A stretch of DNA of 64,000 nucleotides from Terriglobales bacterium (GCA_035651655.1 DASRFG010000023.1:661028-725027), one strand, 5' to 3'; shown: positions 1 through 8,770, counted from the stretch's first letter. Translations and numbers: made by a program. Notes: generated from the letters alone by a model not told the origin.

Positions 1-1
1 C

Positions 2-658
2 AGATCCGCAGTATCCCGTACCAACGAATTAGCGCCAGATGTTGTAGTGCTTACCGGGGACTTCGTCAGCCACCCCTATATCGGTGGAAAAGCTCGCCAG
101 GCAGGGCGCAATGCAGAACCCTGCGCCGTTCTTCTATCGGGCTTGCGGGCTCGGCTAGGCGCGTTTGCAGTTTTGGGCAATCATGACGCCACCACCGACC
201 CGGATTTCATCAGCGAGGCTCTAAGCGGACACGGGATTCACGTCCTCCGTAATTCCTCCGTAGCGCTAGAGCGGGACGGTGCCCGCTTGTGGCTAGCCGG
301 CCTGGATGACGTGCTTGAAAGAGATCACGATCCTGACCGCGCACTCTCCAAGATTGCTCGCGGAGAGACGACCCTGCTGCTGGTACACGAACCTGACTAC
401 GCCGATGAAGTGGCGCGTCAGCACTTTCGTACCCCCGTGGACTTCCAGATGTCGGGCCACTCCCACGGGGGCCAGATTCGATTCCCTCTGGTTGGTCCCC
501 TGTACTTGCCCCCGCTGGCTGAAAAATACGTTGAAGGCTTGCGCCAGATTGGGCCCATGAAGCTTTACACCAATCGGGGTGTCGGAACCATCGGACTTCC
601 CGCGCGTCTCAACTGCCCGCCAGAAATTACCTTGTTCACGCTTCGCCGTGCAGTATAG
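2..658 (+). CDS. Metallophosphoesterase (YkuE/YaeI-like), 5' end outside window
   Basis: Calcineurin-like phosphoesterase, probably membrane-associated like YkuE/YaeI relatives. The reading frame is open back to base 2, and the residues before the GTG at 47 continue the family motif (APDVVVLTGDF), so the gene is truncated by the window edge rather than starting at 47. Metal-site motifs are present in order: GDF near the start, GNHD, a VHEPD histidine, and GHSHGGQ. The C-terminal part ending in LNCPPEITLFTLRR is typical of the subfamily. The substrate cannot be read from sequence; relatives act on phosphodiesters or lipid-linked phosphates. The next gene is convergent and 17 bp away. Confidence 0.85.
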   Translation, partial: RSAVSRTNELAPDVVVLTGDFVSHPYIGGKARQAGRNAEPCAVLLSGLRARLGAFAVLGNHDATTDPDFISEALSGHGIHVLRNSSVALERDGARLWLAGLDDVLERDHDPDRALSKIARGETTLLLVHEPDYADEVARQHFRTPVDFQMSGHSHGGQIRFPLVGPLYLPPLAEKYVEGLRQIGPMKLYTNRGVGTIGLPARLNCPPEITLFTLRRAV

Positions 659-675
659 GAGAGAAGCGATCCTCT

Positions 676-1329
676 TCAAGCGGCTTTGTGCTCAGGCAAC
701 AAGGCTGCGACTTTCTTCAGGTCTGCAATGAACCGCTCTGTCTCGCGATGGCGACTTTCATCATCAGGCGCGCGAAGAATGGAAGAAGGATGGACCGTCG
801 CGGTGATAAACGGGGCCAGCGGCGAGGACAACATCTCGCCTCGATGTTGTGTTACCCGGAAAGTCCGTCCCAGTAACGCCTGGGCTGCAGTAGCACCGAG
901 ACAGACGATCACAGTGGGACGGACAACCGCAATCTCCGCATCGAGCCACGGGCGGCAGGCGGCGATTTCCAGTTGATTGGGTTTCTTGTGAATGCGCCGC
1001 TTTCCCCGCGGCTCCCACTTGAAGTGCTTGACGGCGTTGGTTACGTAGGTAGCGCGGCGATCAATCCCGGCTTGCTCCAGTGCTTTGTCCAACAGCAAAC
1101 CAGCCGGACCGACGAACGGGCGACCAGCCAGATCTTCGCGATCACCAGGTTGCTCTCCCACAAACATCACCCGGGCACGCGCACTCCCCTCCCCGAAGAC
1201 GGTTTGCGTTCCCAGTCGCCATAAGTCGCAAGCGCGACAATGCCGCGCGGCTGCACGCAAGTTCTCCAGCGTCGGTCTCTGCGGAATCAGGGGCGCTGCC
1301 GTAAGCTGATTCTTCGTCGTTCTGGCCAT
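676..1329 (-). CDS. udgX: UdgX-type uracil-DNA glycosylase
   Basis: 217 aa, family 4-like uracil-DNA glycosylase with Fe-S cluster. Motif A is GEQPGDREDLAG (residues 58-69), followed by PFVGPAG. The insertion KRRIH (110-114) is the hallmark of the UdgX subgroup. In the characterised mycobacterial protein the corresponding histidine attaches covalently to the sugar after uracil excision, giving an irreversible protein-DNA complex; here it would be H114. Four cysteines (C31, C34, C125, C143) fit the 4Fe-4S ligands, and HPSSILR (180-186) is motif B. The role is base-excision repair or uracil sensing. The gene stands alone and converges on the phosphoesterase gene. Family assignment is strong; covalent chemistry is inferred from the motif. 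Confidence 0.88.
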   Translation of the reverse strand: MARTTKNQLTAAPLIPQRPTLENLRAAARHCRACDLWRLGTQTVFGEGSARARVMFVGEQPGDREDLAGRPFVGPAGLLLDKALEQAGIDRRATYVTNAVKHFKWEPRGKRRIHKKPNQLEIAACRPWLDAEIAVVRPTVIVCLGATAAQALLGRTFRVTQHRGEMLSSPLAPFITATVHPSSILRAPDDESRHRETERFIADLKKVAALLPEHKAA

Positions 1330-1546
1330 TCCTTTCTCTTCAGATGCACTCCGGATTTACCGCGGTGCTTCCGCCGGCTCCATACTCTTCCGTATTGACA
1401 ATTCTTGTCGAACTAATTTCCCGAACTGGGAGAAGCGCTCATCATCCAGCCATGAACTCTTCTCCCCCTGCCGCTCTCACGTCTTGTAGCGCCACAAAAC
1501 GAAAGACTTACATTCCAACCCTGAACCCTGCTGGTTAATTCTCGTA

Positions 1547-1562
1547 TGGCACTAAAACTGCC
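1547..1562 (+). promoter_or_regulatory. Candidate sigma-54 (-24/-12) promoter of the prepilin gene
   Basis: TGGCAC at 1547-1552, five bases, then CTGCC. The invariant GG and GC doublets are separated by exactly 10 bases, as required for sigma-54. Pilin genes are often sigma-54 dependent through PilR-type activators. The implied transcription start near 1573 lies downstream of the ATG at 1566, which favours the GTG start at 1590. Single-site visual match, not tested. Confidence 0.45.
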
Positions 1563-1589
1563 ACTATGGGCGGTAGGGGTATTCAAAAG

Positions 1590-2135
1590 GTGTCCGAACC
1601 GACGCTGTCGCGGTGCAGAAGAGCGTCAAGCGCGGGTGAACACCATGGATTTTCGCTACCCGAGCTGCTCATCGTGGTAGCCCTGATTTTAGTTCTTACC
1701 GCCATCGTGGTACCTAGTTTCTTTCGGTCGCGAATGGCGGCCAATGAGGCATCTGCAGTGGGTTCCATTCGAAGCATCAACACGGCGGAAGCAACTTACC
1801 AGACAGCATACCCCAGTACCGGTTATCCGGCTACGCTGAGCAGTCTTGGAGGCGCGGCGCCTTGTTCGGCTTCGGCGGCCACTGCTTGCCTCCTTGATAA
1901 CGCCTTGGCCTCCGGTACAAGAACGGGCTACACATTTGTGGCGGTAGGGGCGAATCCCATTGGAACCGCGAACACCACCTACTCAGTTGGAGCTGCGCCA
2001 CTTGCCTGTGACAAAACCGGGGTGCGGCGCTTCTGCTCGTTGCAGGACCAGGTGATCCGAGTGGATAACAATGCGGGCCAAAGCACCACTCCACCGGATG
2101 CACCCAGTTGCTCGGCATTAGCTGCATTGCCCTGA
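1590..2135 (+). CDS. Type IV prepilin / pseudopilin-like protein
   Basis: Class III-type prepilin. A basic leader ends in Gly, then FSLPELLIVVALILVLTAIV: cleavage between G and F puts Glu at +5, the classic N-methylation and assembly residue, followed by the hydrophobic helix. The globular part is small with two likely disulfide pairs (C near CSASAATAC and a C-terminal CSAL). I prefer GTG 1590 over ATG 1566 because it gives a 20-residue leader, has an AGGGG element upstream, and lies after the predicted sigma-54 start. It would be processed by PilD and assembled at the inner membrane. It is separated from the assembly operon (from 5829) by an ABC cassette and a terminator, so it is its own unit. 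Confidence 0.8.
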   Translation: MSEPTLSRCRRASSAGEHHGFSLPELLIVVALILVLTAIVVPSFFRSRMAANEASAVGSIRSINTAEATYQTAYPSTGYPATLSSLGGAAPCSASAATACLLDNALASGTRTGYTFVAVGANPIGTANTTYSVGAAPLACDKTGVRRFCSLQDQVIRVDNNAGQSTTPPDAPSCSALAALP

Positions 2136-2180
2136 TTCAGATCAAGGTCGGCTAAGTACCTGGGGGAGGGTACGAGCCGA

Positions 2181-2218
2181 GGGGAGCGACGGAGAGATCT
2201 GGCGCTCCCCTTTTAATT
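2181..2218 (+). terminator. Intrinsic terminator after prepilin gene
   Basis: Stem GGGGAGCG (2181-2188) pairs with CGCTCCCC (2203-2210) around a 14-nt loop and is followed directly by TTTTAATTT. It ends the prepilin unit before the ABC promoter. Confidence 0.8.
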
Positions 2219-2266
2219 TCGCCGCAATCTGGTGCGATGACTTCAGTGCACGTACATCCGTGATTA

Positions 2267-2294
2267 TTGGCTGCCCGTTGGCGTTGAATATAAT
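2267..2294 (+). promoter_or_regulatory. Candidate sigma-70 promoter for ABC operon
   Basis: TTGGCT (2267-2272), 16-bp spacer, TATAAT (2289-2294), 28 bp before the ATG of the ABC ATPase. Confidence 0.55.
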
Positions 2295-2321
2295 TGAGAA
2301 AACGTATTTGACTCAGCTTCT

Positions 2322-3251
2322 ATGGCAGCGATCGAAATTATTGGCTTAGAGAAAACCTACAGCGTAGGATTTTGGCGTAAACAGCTGAAGTACGGATTGT
2401 ACCCGCTGACTCTGACCGTCGAAAAAGGCGAGTGCTTCGGATACTTGGGCCCGAATGGCGCCGGGAAGACTACCACCCTCAAGCTACTGATGGGCTTGAT
2501 TTACCCTACAGGCGGCTCTGCCCAGATCCTGGGCATGGACCTCAACGATCCGCGGGTAAAAGCTCAGATCGGATTCTTGCCTGAGCAGCCGTATTTCTAC
2601 GACTACCTCACGGCGCGCGAACTGCTTGAGTATTGTGCCCACCTTTCAGGCGTTCCCGCCCGCCAGCACAAGCGCCGGGTGGGGGCGGTGTTGGAACGCG
2701 TTGGGATAGCGGACTCCGCCAATGTCCAATTGCGAAAATTTTCCAAAGGCATGCTGCAGCGCGTGGGATTGGCCCAGGCGATCCTGCACGATCCCAAGAT
2801 CGTCTTTTTCGATGAACCGATGTCCGGCTTGGATCCGATGGGTCGGCGCGAAGTGCGGAACCTGATGGAAGGCCTGAAGCACGAAGGCAAAACTATATTT
2901 TTCTCTACCCATATACTCTCGGACGCTGAGGCCCTCTGCGATCGAGTGGCGGTCCTCAATAAGGGCAAACTGCGCGGGGTGGGAGTGATTGCCGACCTGA
3001 CCTCAACCGTCCGCGGCAAAGTGGAAGTGCTCTGGCAAGGCGCCAAGGTGCCGGCGAACATCGAAAAAATCGCTCTCGAGTCACACATCACCGGAGAGAT
3101 GGTGCGGGCAGTCATTCCCGAAGAAAAACTGGACTCGACCATTGATGCGCTACGACGGTCCGAGCTGCGCCTGGTTTCGGTGACCCCGGTTCGCGCTACG
3201 CTGGAAGATTATTTCATTGAGAAGGTGGAGAACCAAGAGGTGATGGCATGA
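2322..3251 (+). CDS. ABC transporter ATP-binding protein
   Basis: 309 aa cytoplasmic ATPase of the ABC-2 exporter class. Walker A GPNGAGKTT is at residues 43-51, a signature-like KFSKGMLQRVG at about 139-149, Walker B IVFFDEP at about 159-165, and the H-loop lies in FFSTHILSD. The C-terminal extension of about 80 residues is usual for exporters of this class. The stop codon overlaps the start of the permease (ATGA at 3248-3251), so the two are translationally coupled. The cargo is unknown; gene order with a membrane-anchored TPR protein, lolA and pilus genes suggests an envelope function. Confidence 0.9.
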   Translation: MAAIEIIGLEKTYSVGFWRKQLKYGLYPLTLTVEKGECFGYLGPNGAGKTTTLKLLMGLIYPTGGSAQILGMDLNDPRVKAQIGFLPEQPYFYDYLTARELLEYCAHLSGVPARQHKRRVGAVLERVGIADSANVQLRKFSKGMLQRVGLAQAILHDPKIVFFDEPMSGLDPMGRREVRNLMEGLKHEGKTIFFSTHILSDAEALCDRVAVLNKGKLRGVGVIADLTSTVRGKVEVLWQGAKVPANIEKIALESHITGEMVRAVIPEEKLDSTIDALRRSELRLVSVTPVRATLEDYFIEKVENQEVMA

Positions 3252-4024
3252 GCAGCCGTATCGTGCACATCGCGTCCAATACTTTTCGCGAGGCGGTCCG
3301 CGATCGCGTGCTCTACAACCTGATTGCGTTCGCGGTTCTCATCACGGGTACTTCGGTCCTGGTAGGACAGATCTCCATAGACATCGAAAAGCTCGTGGTT
3401 ATGAACCTTGGCCTCACCGCGGTTTCACTCTTTGGCTTGGTCATCGCCATCTTCATCGGAATCGGACTGGTCTCAAAGGAAATTGACAAGCGCACTTTGT
3501 ACACCATCCTGGCCCGGCCAGTGCGCCGATGGGAATTCATTCTCGGCAAATTCTGGGGCCTGGTGGGAACGTTAGTAGTGAACACGTTCTTCATGGCGAT
3601 CGCAATTTTCGCGGCCTTGCTCTATGTTGCGCATCATTTTGAAAAAACTGACGCGTATCTGCTGGTCGCCTTGTACTTCATCGTTCTGGAGTTCGTCGTA
3701 ATAACTGCTCTAGCGCTGCTATTCTCGTCGTTTTCGTCGCCCTTGCTCTCAGCCATTTTTGCTTTTGCTCTCTACGTCATCGGAACTTTCGCCGAAGACC
3801 TGCGTGGATTTGCCGCGGTGAGTCATGGCCTCACTCGCTGGGTAGCAACCGCTGCCGCCTATGTTGTTCCCAACTTTGCCTCCCTCAATGTGATTTCAAG
3901 CGTCGCCCATGCCCAGCCGGTCGCGGGCTCACTGGTGCTCTACAACTCGTTGTACGCCATGCTTTACGCGGCTGCGGCGCTCTGCGGCGCCATGTTGATC
4001 TTCGAATATCGTGATTTGAAATGA
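3248..4024 (+). CDS. ABC-2 type permease
   Basis: 258 aa integral membrane protein with about six hydrophobic segments (for example NLIAFAVLITGTSVLVGQI and LFGLVIAIFIGIGLVSKEID). The sequence SKEIDKRTLYTILARPVRR is characteristic of ABC-2 permeases of the NosY/CcmB-like group. It partners the upstream ATPase with a 4-bp overlap, and its own stop overlaps the next start (ATGA at 4021-4024). Substrate unknown. Confidence 0.85.
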   Translation: MSSRIVHIASNTFREAVRDRVLYNLIAFAVLITGTSVLVGQISIDIEKLVVMNLGLTAVSLFGLVIAIFIGIGLVSKEIDKRTLYTILARPVRRWEFILGKFWGLVGTLVVNTFFMAIAIFAALLYVAHHFEKTDAYLLVALYFIVLEFVVITALALLFSSFSSPLLSAIFAFALYVIGTFAEDLRGFAAVSHGLTRWVATAAAYVVPNFASLNVISSVAHAQPVAGSLVLYNSLYAMLYAAAALCGAMLIFEYRDLK

Positions 4025-4944
4025 GAGTCGGCCGGCGTATTCCCATCATTCTTGGTACAGCCATTGCACTATGCCTGGCGCTGGCGGTGTTGACCGTTCG
4101 GCAGTTGGACCAGCTTCGGCCTAGCGCCACTTTAGAAGAAGTCCTTTACGTCCCCTCGCCCAAGATTTTAAAGCGCATGACCCTTGGCTATGGGGGCCTG
4201 CTGGCGGACATCTATTGGACCCGCGCCGTGCAATATTTCGGCCGTCATCATTTCTTGCGCGCTCGTGAATACAATCTGCTCGCGCCTTTGCTTGAAATCA
4301 CCACCGCTCTCGATCCTCACTTAATGGTGGCTTACGAATTCGGAGGCATGTTCCTCGCACAGCGCCCGCCGGAGGGCGCCGGCATGCCCGACAAAGCAGT
4401 TCAACTGCTTGAGCAAGGCATCACCCAAAACCCGGGAGAATGGAAGCTCTATTACGACTTGGGATTCATCAATGCCACTGAGCGCAAGGACTATGCGGCG
4501 GCGGCTAAAGCTTTCGAGCGCGGTTCTGTCGTTCCCGGCGCTCATCCCTGGCTGAAAGTGCTCGCCGCCCATATGGCCGAGCATGGTGGCGATCTGCAGA
4601 CCGCCCGCTTTATGTGGACGAAGACCTACGAGACCACCCAGGATAAGAGCATTCGTGCCAATGCCGCCGCTCACTTGCGCGCGCTGCAAGTGGACCAGGA
4701 AGTTCTTCAACTTGAGGCTATGGCTCGGAAATATCGAGATCTTACCGGCTTTTATCCCGAAAGTTTGGCCCAACTGGTACGTACCGGCTGGCTGCCCGGA
4801 ATACCCCTCGATCCTATAGGTCACCCTTACCGCTTGGCTCCGGGAGGCCGCGTGGAAGTGGCGGTTCCCGACGATCTTCCCTTCATCACTGAAGGCCTGC
4901 CGCCGGGTATGAGCGCACCCGCGCCGAAGAAGCTATCTGAGTAA
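4021..4944 (+). CDS. Membrane-anchored TPR-containing protein
   Basis: 307 aa. N-terminal anchor or signal segment (about residues 7-26), then TPR-like helices in the middle (around AVQLLEQGITQNPGEWKLYY and DYAAAAKAFERGS), and a C-terminal region with a pseudopilin-like phrase (YRDLTGFYPESLAQLVRTGW, LDPIGHPYRL) resembling the calcium-loop end of major pseudopilins. It is translationally coupled to the ABC permease. I know of no experimentally assigned function; a periplasmic adaptor for the exporter is possible. TPR fold is fairly certain, role is inference. Confidence 0.75.
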   Translation: MRVGRRIPIILGTAIALCLALAVLTVRQLDQLRPSATLEEVLYVPSPKILKRMTLGYGGLLADIYWTRAVQYFGRHHFLRAREYNLLAPLLEITTALDPHLMVAYEFGGMFLAQRPPEGAGMPDKAVQLLEQGITQNPGEWKLYYDLGFINATERKDYAAAAKAFERGSVVPGAHPWLKVLAAHMAEHGGDLQTARFMWTKTYETTQDKSIRANAAAHLRALQVDQEVLQLEAMARKYRDLTGFYPESLAQLVRTGWLPGIPLDPIGHPYRLAPGGRVEVAVPDDLPFITEGLPPGMSAPAPKKLSE

Positions 4945-5004
4945 CCTGCCCGAGGGCAGGAGTGCTCCGCGCCACGCGACCTGCTAGCCGCGCCGGCATA
5001 CACG

Positions 5005-5024
5005 GGCGGACACTCTTGTCCGCC
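5005..5024. repeat. Small palindromic intergenic repeat, copy 1
   Basis: GGCGGACA, CTCT loop, TGTCCGCC: an 8-bp perfect stem between the TPR gene and lolA. A close copy occurs at 12663-12682. It has no T-run, so it is not a typical terminator. Confidence 0.6.
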
Positions 5025-5047
5025 GCCGTTCAGATTACTATTAAAGA

Positions 5048-5737
5048 ATGAGCTTCCCTTGGGCATTGATCATTCTGCTCATCGCCCCTGCTTTCAACCC
5101 AGTAGCAGCGAAGCAACAACCATCCTCTTCGGTGTTGCCCCCGATCCACGAGATTGCCAAGGCAGTAGACCAGCACTACAACCAGCTTCGAACCTTAGTC
5201 GCAGAGTTTACTGAGATTTATCAGGGCAACGGCATGTCCCGGGAAGAATCCGGCACATTGTGGCTGAAGAAGCCCGGCAAGATGCGTTGGGAGTACCGCC
5301 AGCCCAGGCAGAAACTGTTCATTTCTGACGCAAAAACTGCCTGGTTTTACGTTCCTGGAGAGAGACAGGCCCGTAAGCTGCCAGTGAAGAAACTGGAAGA
5401 CTTGCGATCGCCTATCGGTTACCTGCTAGGCAAAACAAAGCTGGAAAGGGAGTTCGCTGGGCTTTCGCTGGCGCCGGATGTCTCCCCGATTCACTCGGAA
5501 GATTTGGTGCTTCGCGGCGTTCCCAAGTTTATGGAGGGCGTAAGCCAGGTGCTGCTGGAAGTTACTCCCGACCGGAAAATCAACCGGATCGTGGTGGACC
5601 TGGAAGATGGTTCGACTACGGAGTATCGCTTGGGCGAGCAAAAGGAAAACATTGTCGTCGGAGATCAGCAGTTTCGTTTTTCGCTTCCACCGGATGTAGA
5701 AGTCATTCAGGGCGACCTGGGAGAAAATGCAGATTAG
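5048..5737 (+). CDS. lolA: LolA-like outer-membrane lipoprotein carrier
   Basis: 229 aa periplasmic protein. The signal peptide spans about residues 1-21 (hydrophobic core ALIILLIAPAF). The body matches the LolA fold: GTLWLKKPGKMRWEY, then a strand-rich core, the PIGYLLGKTKLER segment, and a C-terminal FSLPPDVEVIQ strand. In known systems LolA carries lipoproteins from LolCDE to the outer membrane. It lies in the same direction as, and 91 bp before, the pilus assembly operon, where it might help secretin or pilotin lipoproteins. Length is normal for the family. Confidence 0.85.
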   Translation: MSFPWALIILLIAPAFNPVAAKQQPSSSVLPPIHEIAKAVDQHYNQLRTLVAEFTEIYQGNGMSREESGTLWLKKPGKMRWEYRQPRQKLFISDAKTAWFYVPGERQARKLPVKKLEDLRSPIGYLLGKTKLEREFAGLSLAPDVSPIHSEDLVLRGVPKFMEGVSQVLLEVTPDRKINRIVVDLEDGSTTEYRLGEQKENIVVGDQQFRFSLPPDVEVIQGDLGENAD

Positions 5738-5828
5738 GCAGCACTTTTCAGCCCCGGCAGCCCGGCTTTAGGTGTCAAAGTGAAAGTAGTTGCAATGCTA
5801 GACTAGCTTCACAGGGACAATACAAGGA

Positions 5829-7040
5829 ATGTCGGAATTCCTTATCAAAATGGCCGATGAACGCGGCCATTTGCTGCAGCAAGTCGAGACCGGGTACTCC
5901 GAGTCCGAGGTCCGTGACCGCTACGCCCAACAGGGCTACCTGGTGTACTGGGTCAAGCCCCGCGGAATCCTGGCGGGCGGAGACGTGTCGTTGTTTCAAC
6001 GACGCAAGATCAAGCTCGAACAGTTCGTCATTTTTAACCAGCAATTTGTGACCTTGATCAAGGCTGGATTGCCCATCTTGAACTCTCTGGATCTGCTGAT
6101 ACGACGGCAGCGAAACGGCTACTTTAAAACGCTCCTGGAGAACGTGCGCGATCGTGTGAAGAGCGGTGAATTACTCTCCAATTCCTTCGCTGCTCAGGCA
6201 GTTTTTCCGAAGCTCTATACCACCACGTTGCTGGCAGGTGAAAAGAGCGGAAATTTGGAAGAAGTTCTGAACCGCTACATTGCTTTTCAGCGGCTGACCA
6301 TTTCGTTTCGCAAGAAGTTGAAAGCATCACTCGTCTACCCGACATTGCTTGTGGTCATGGTAGTGAGCATGCTGAGCTTCCTGGTCACATATGTGGTGCC
6401 TCGCTTCGGTGAGCTCTACCAGAGCGTAGATGCTCAACTGCCGGCCATGACCATGTTCATGGTGGCTTTGGGAACGGGCGCAAGAAAATATTTGTTTCTC
6501 TTTATAGGATCGGCCATTGTGCTGGCCGTCCTGCTTTGGCGGTGGAAAAACTCCGAGCGCGGTGCGGACCAGATTGACAGGTTTCTGCTGCATGTCCCCA
6601 TTGCAGGAGCAGTCTTATTGAAATATCAGGTCGCGAACTTCGCGCGTATTCTGGCCACTTTGCTCACCGGTGGCTTGCCACTCGTTCCAGCCCTTGAAAC
6701 TGCCGGCGAGTCGGTTGGCAGCAAGCATATCGCCAATGGCATTGTAGAGGCGGCCCGGCGGGTCCGCGAAGGTCTTCCGCTGGCGCGCAGCCTGGAAGAA
6801 CGGAAGATATTTCCCGATCTGGCCGTCGAAATGATCGAGGTGGGCGAATCCACTGGAGCATTGCCTGCCATGCTTGCCTCAGTAGCCGAGTTCTACGAAG
6901 AAGATGTGCAGGCGGGGTTGACGGCAGCGATGTCGCTTATTGAGCCGGTCATCTTGATCTTTATGGGAACAATCGTCGCTTTTGTATTGATTTCATTGTA
7001 TTTGCCCATTTTCACACTGGGAGCAGGGGGTTTTCACTGA
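5829..7040 (+). CDS. pilC: Type IV pilus / type II secretion inner-membrane platform protein (PilC/GspF)
   Basis: 403 aa with two T2SSF repeats (about residues 68-190 and 270-395). Membrane segments lie at about 165-189, 219-236 and 365-395. The phrases FNQQFVTLIKAGLPI and MIEVGESTGALPAML are family hallmarks of the two cytoplasmic domains. It forms the rotating platform on which the assembly ATPase acts to add or remove pilin subunits. It starts the operon pilC-pilB-pilM-pilN-pilO-pilP-pseudopilin. Pilus and secretion versions cannot be separated on this gene alone. Confidence 0.92.
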   Translation: MSEFLIKMADERGHLLQQVETGYSESEVRDRYAQQGYLVYWVKPRGILAGGDVSLFQRRKIKLEQFVIFNQQFVTLIKAGLPILNSLDLLIRRQRNGYFKTLLENVRDRVKSGELLSNSFAAQAVFPKLYTTTLLAGEKSGNLEEVLNRYIAFQRLTISFRKKLKASLVYPTLLVVMVVSMLSFLVTYVVPRFGELYQSVDAQLPAMTMFMVALGTGARKYLFLFIGSAIVLAVLLWRWKNSERGADQIDRFLLHVPIAGAVLLKYQVANFARILATLLTGGLPLVPALETAGESVGSKHIANGIVEAARRVREGLPLARSLEERKIFPDLAVEMIEVGESTGALPAMLASVAEFYEEDVQAGLTAAMSLIEPVILIFMGTIVAFVLISLYLPIFTLGAGGFH

Positions 7041-7111
7041 AGCACGGGGGTACCGAAGTGTCCCATCGCTTTCGAGGGCTGCGAGGTACACTTTGAAGGT
7101 GGAGTCTTAAC

Positions 7112-8770
7112 ATGGCAGAAAAACCACTATTCACAAATGGAGGTAACGGCGGGCGCCTTGCCACCGACATCCAAGGCAGCGAGGAGACTCGGGCGCGCGA
7201 TGTGGCGCGTCGTTATCGTTGTGAGTACGTGGACTTGCGCGATTTCCAGTTGCACCATGATCTCTTTAAGAAAATCCCTGTCGACCTGATGTTCCGCTAC
7301 AACTTCATCCCCTTGGACGAAACTGCCGAGGGGCGGTTGGCTATTGCCATCGCCGATCCCAGCCAGCTGATGATGATTGATGAGATCAGCTTGCTGTTGG
7401 ACAAACGAATCATTACCAAGGTAGCCACGCTCTCCCAGATCAATGACATTCTGAAAAAGACGGAGCAGTCTCAGCGTGTCCTGGAAGAGGCCAGTGAAGG
7501 CTTTGCGCTCGACGTTATTCGCGAGGACGAGAGCGGCGACGAAACTATATCCATTGAGCGGCTAACTGCCGAGGGCGACATTAGCCCCATCATCCGGCTG
7601 GTGGACACCACTATCTTCACGGCGTTGCAACGGCGTGCCAGCGATATCCACGTCGAAACCCGCGATGACTCGGTAGTGATCAAGTACCGCATTGATGGTG
7701 TACTGCAACAAGCCATGAACCCCATCGCCAGAGAACACCACACCACTATCATCTCGCGGATCAAGGTCATGAGCGAGTTGGACATCGCCGAGCGTCGCGT
7801 GCCCCAGGACGGCCGTTTTCGCGTGAAATACAACGGACGGCAGATTGACTTCCGGGTTTCCATCATGCCTTCCATACACGGTGAAGATGCCGTGTTGCGC
7901 GTGCTGGACAAAGAGTCCATGAGCGAGAAGTTCAAGACCCTGGTGCTCGACGTGGTGGGCTTTAGTGAGGACGACCTGAAGAAGTTTCGCCGTTACATCA
8001 AAGAACCGTACGGCATGGTGCTGGTCACCGGACCGACCGGCAGCGGCAAGACAACCACCCTCTATGCGGCCGTGAACGAAATCAAGACCGACGAAGACAA
8101 GATCATCACCATTGAAGATCCGGTGGAATATCAAATCCGCGGCATCACTCAGATTCCGGTAAACGAGAAGAAAGGCCTGACCTTCGCCCGCGGGCTGCGC
8201 TCGATTTTGCGCCACGACCCGGACAAGATCATGGTGGGCGAAATCCGCGACACAGAAACTGCGCAGATCGCCATCCAATCAGCGCTTACCGGCCACCTCG
8301 TGTTTACCACGGTACACGCCAACAATGTTGTGGACGTAATCGGCCGATTTTTGAACATGGGTGTAGAGGCCTACAACTTCGTTTCGGCGCTGAATTGCAT
8401 TTTGGCGCAGCGGCTAGTGCGTCTGATCTGCGACAGTTGTCGAAAAGAAGTCCGCTACTCAGACGATGAACTGGAAGGCAGTGGCCTGAACCCGCAAGAG
8501 TGGCGGGGCGTGATTTTCTACGAAGGCGAGGGCTGCATCGAGTGCTCCGGCACCGGCTTCCGCGGCCGCACTGCCATCCACGAACTGCTGGACCTGAGTG
8601 ACCGTATCCGTGAAATGATTTTGGCCAAGAAGCCTTCCTCAGAAATCCGCCGAGCAGCCCGTGAGGAGGGCATGCGCTTCTTACGTGAATCGGCCCTCGA
8701 CAAAGTACGGTCCGGCCTCAGCACGCTGAAGGAGATCAATAAAGTCACGTTTATCGAGACCACACGCTGA
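7112..8770 (+). CDS. pilB: Assembly ATPase PilB/GspE
   Basis: 552 aa hexameric motor ATPase. The N-terminal MshEN-like domain covers about residues 20-130, followed by the N2 domain (SDIHVE, RVPQDGRF) and the catalytic domain with Walker A GPTGSGKTTT near 307, Asp box, Walker B GEIRD, and His box TTVHANN. A zinc tetracysteine motif lies at about C440/C443 and C475/C478. All catalytic elements look intact. The start is supported by GGAG 7 bases upstream. Energises pilin polymerisation together with the PilC protein encoded just upstream. Confidence 0.93.
   Translation: MAEKPLFTNGGNGGRLATDIQGSEETRARDVARRYRCEYVDLRDFQLHHDLFKKIPVDLMFRYNFIPLDETAEGRLAIAIADPSQLMMIDEISLLLDKRIITKVATLSQINDILKKTEQSQRVLEEASEGFALDVIREDESGDETISIERLTAEGDISPIIRLVDTTIFTALQRRASDIHVETRDDSVVIKYRIDGVLQQAMNPIAREHHTTIISRIKVMSELDIAERRVPQDGRFRVKYNGRQIDFRVSIMPSIHGEDAVLRVLDKESMSEKFKTLVLDVVGFSEDDLKKFRRYIKEPYGMVLVTGPTGSGKTTTLYAAVNEIKTDEDKIITIEDPVEYQIRGITQIPVNEKKGLTFARGLRSILRHDPDKIMVGEIRDTETAQIAIQSALTGHLVFTTVHANNVVDVIGRFLNMGVEAYNFVSALNCILAQRLVRLICDSCRKEVRYSDDELEGSGLNPQEWRGVIFYEGEGCIECSGTGFRGRTAIHELLDLSDRIREMILAKKPSSEIRRAAREEGMRFLRESALDKVRSGLSTLKEINKVTFIETTR

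Noticed and set aside
1344..1538. 64-codon frame upstream of the prepilin
   Set aside because: Low-information composition rich in Ser, Thr and Pro, no start signal; it probably is promoter and leader DNA.
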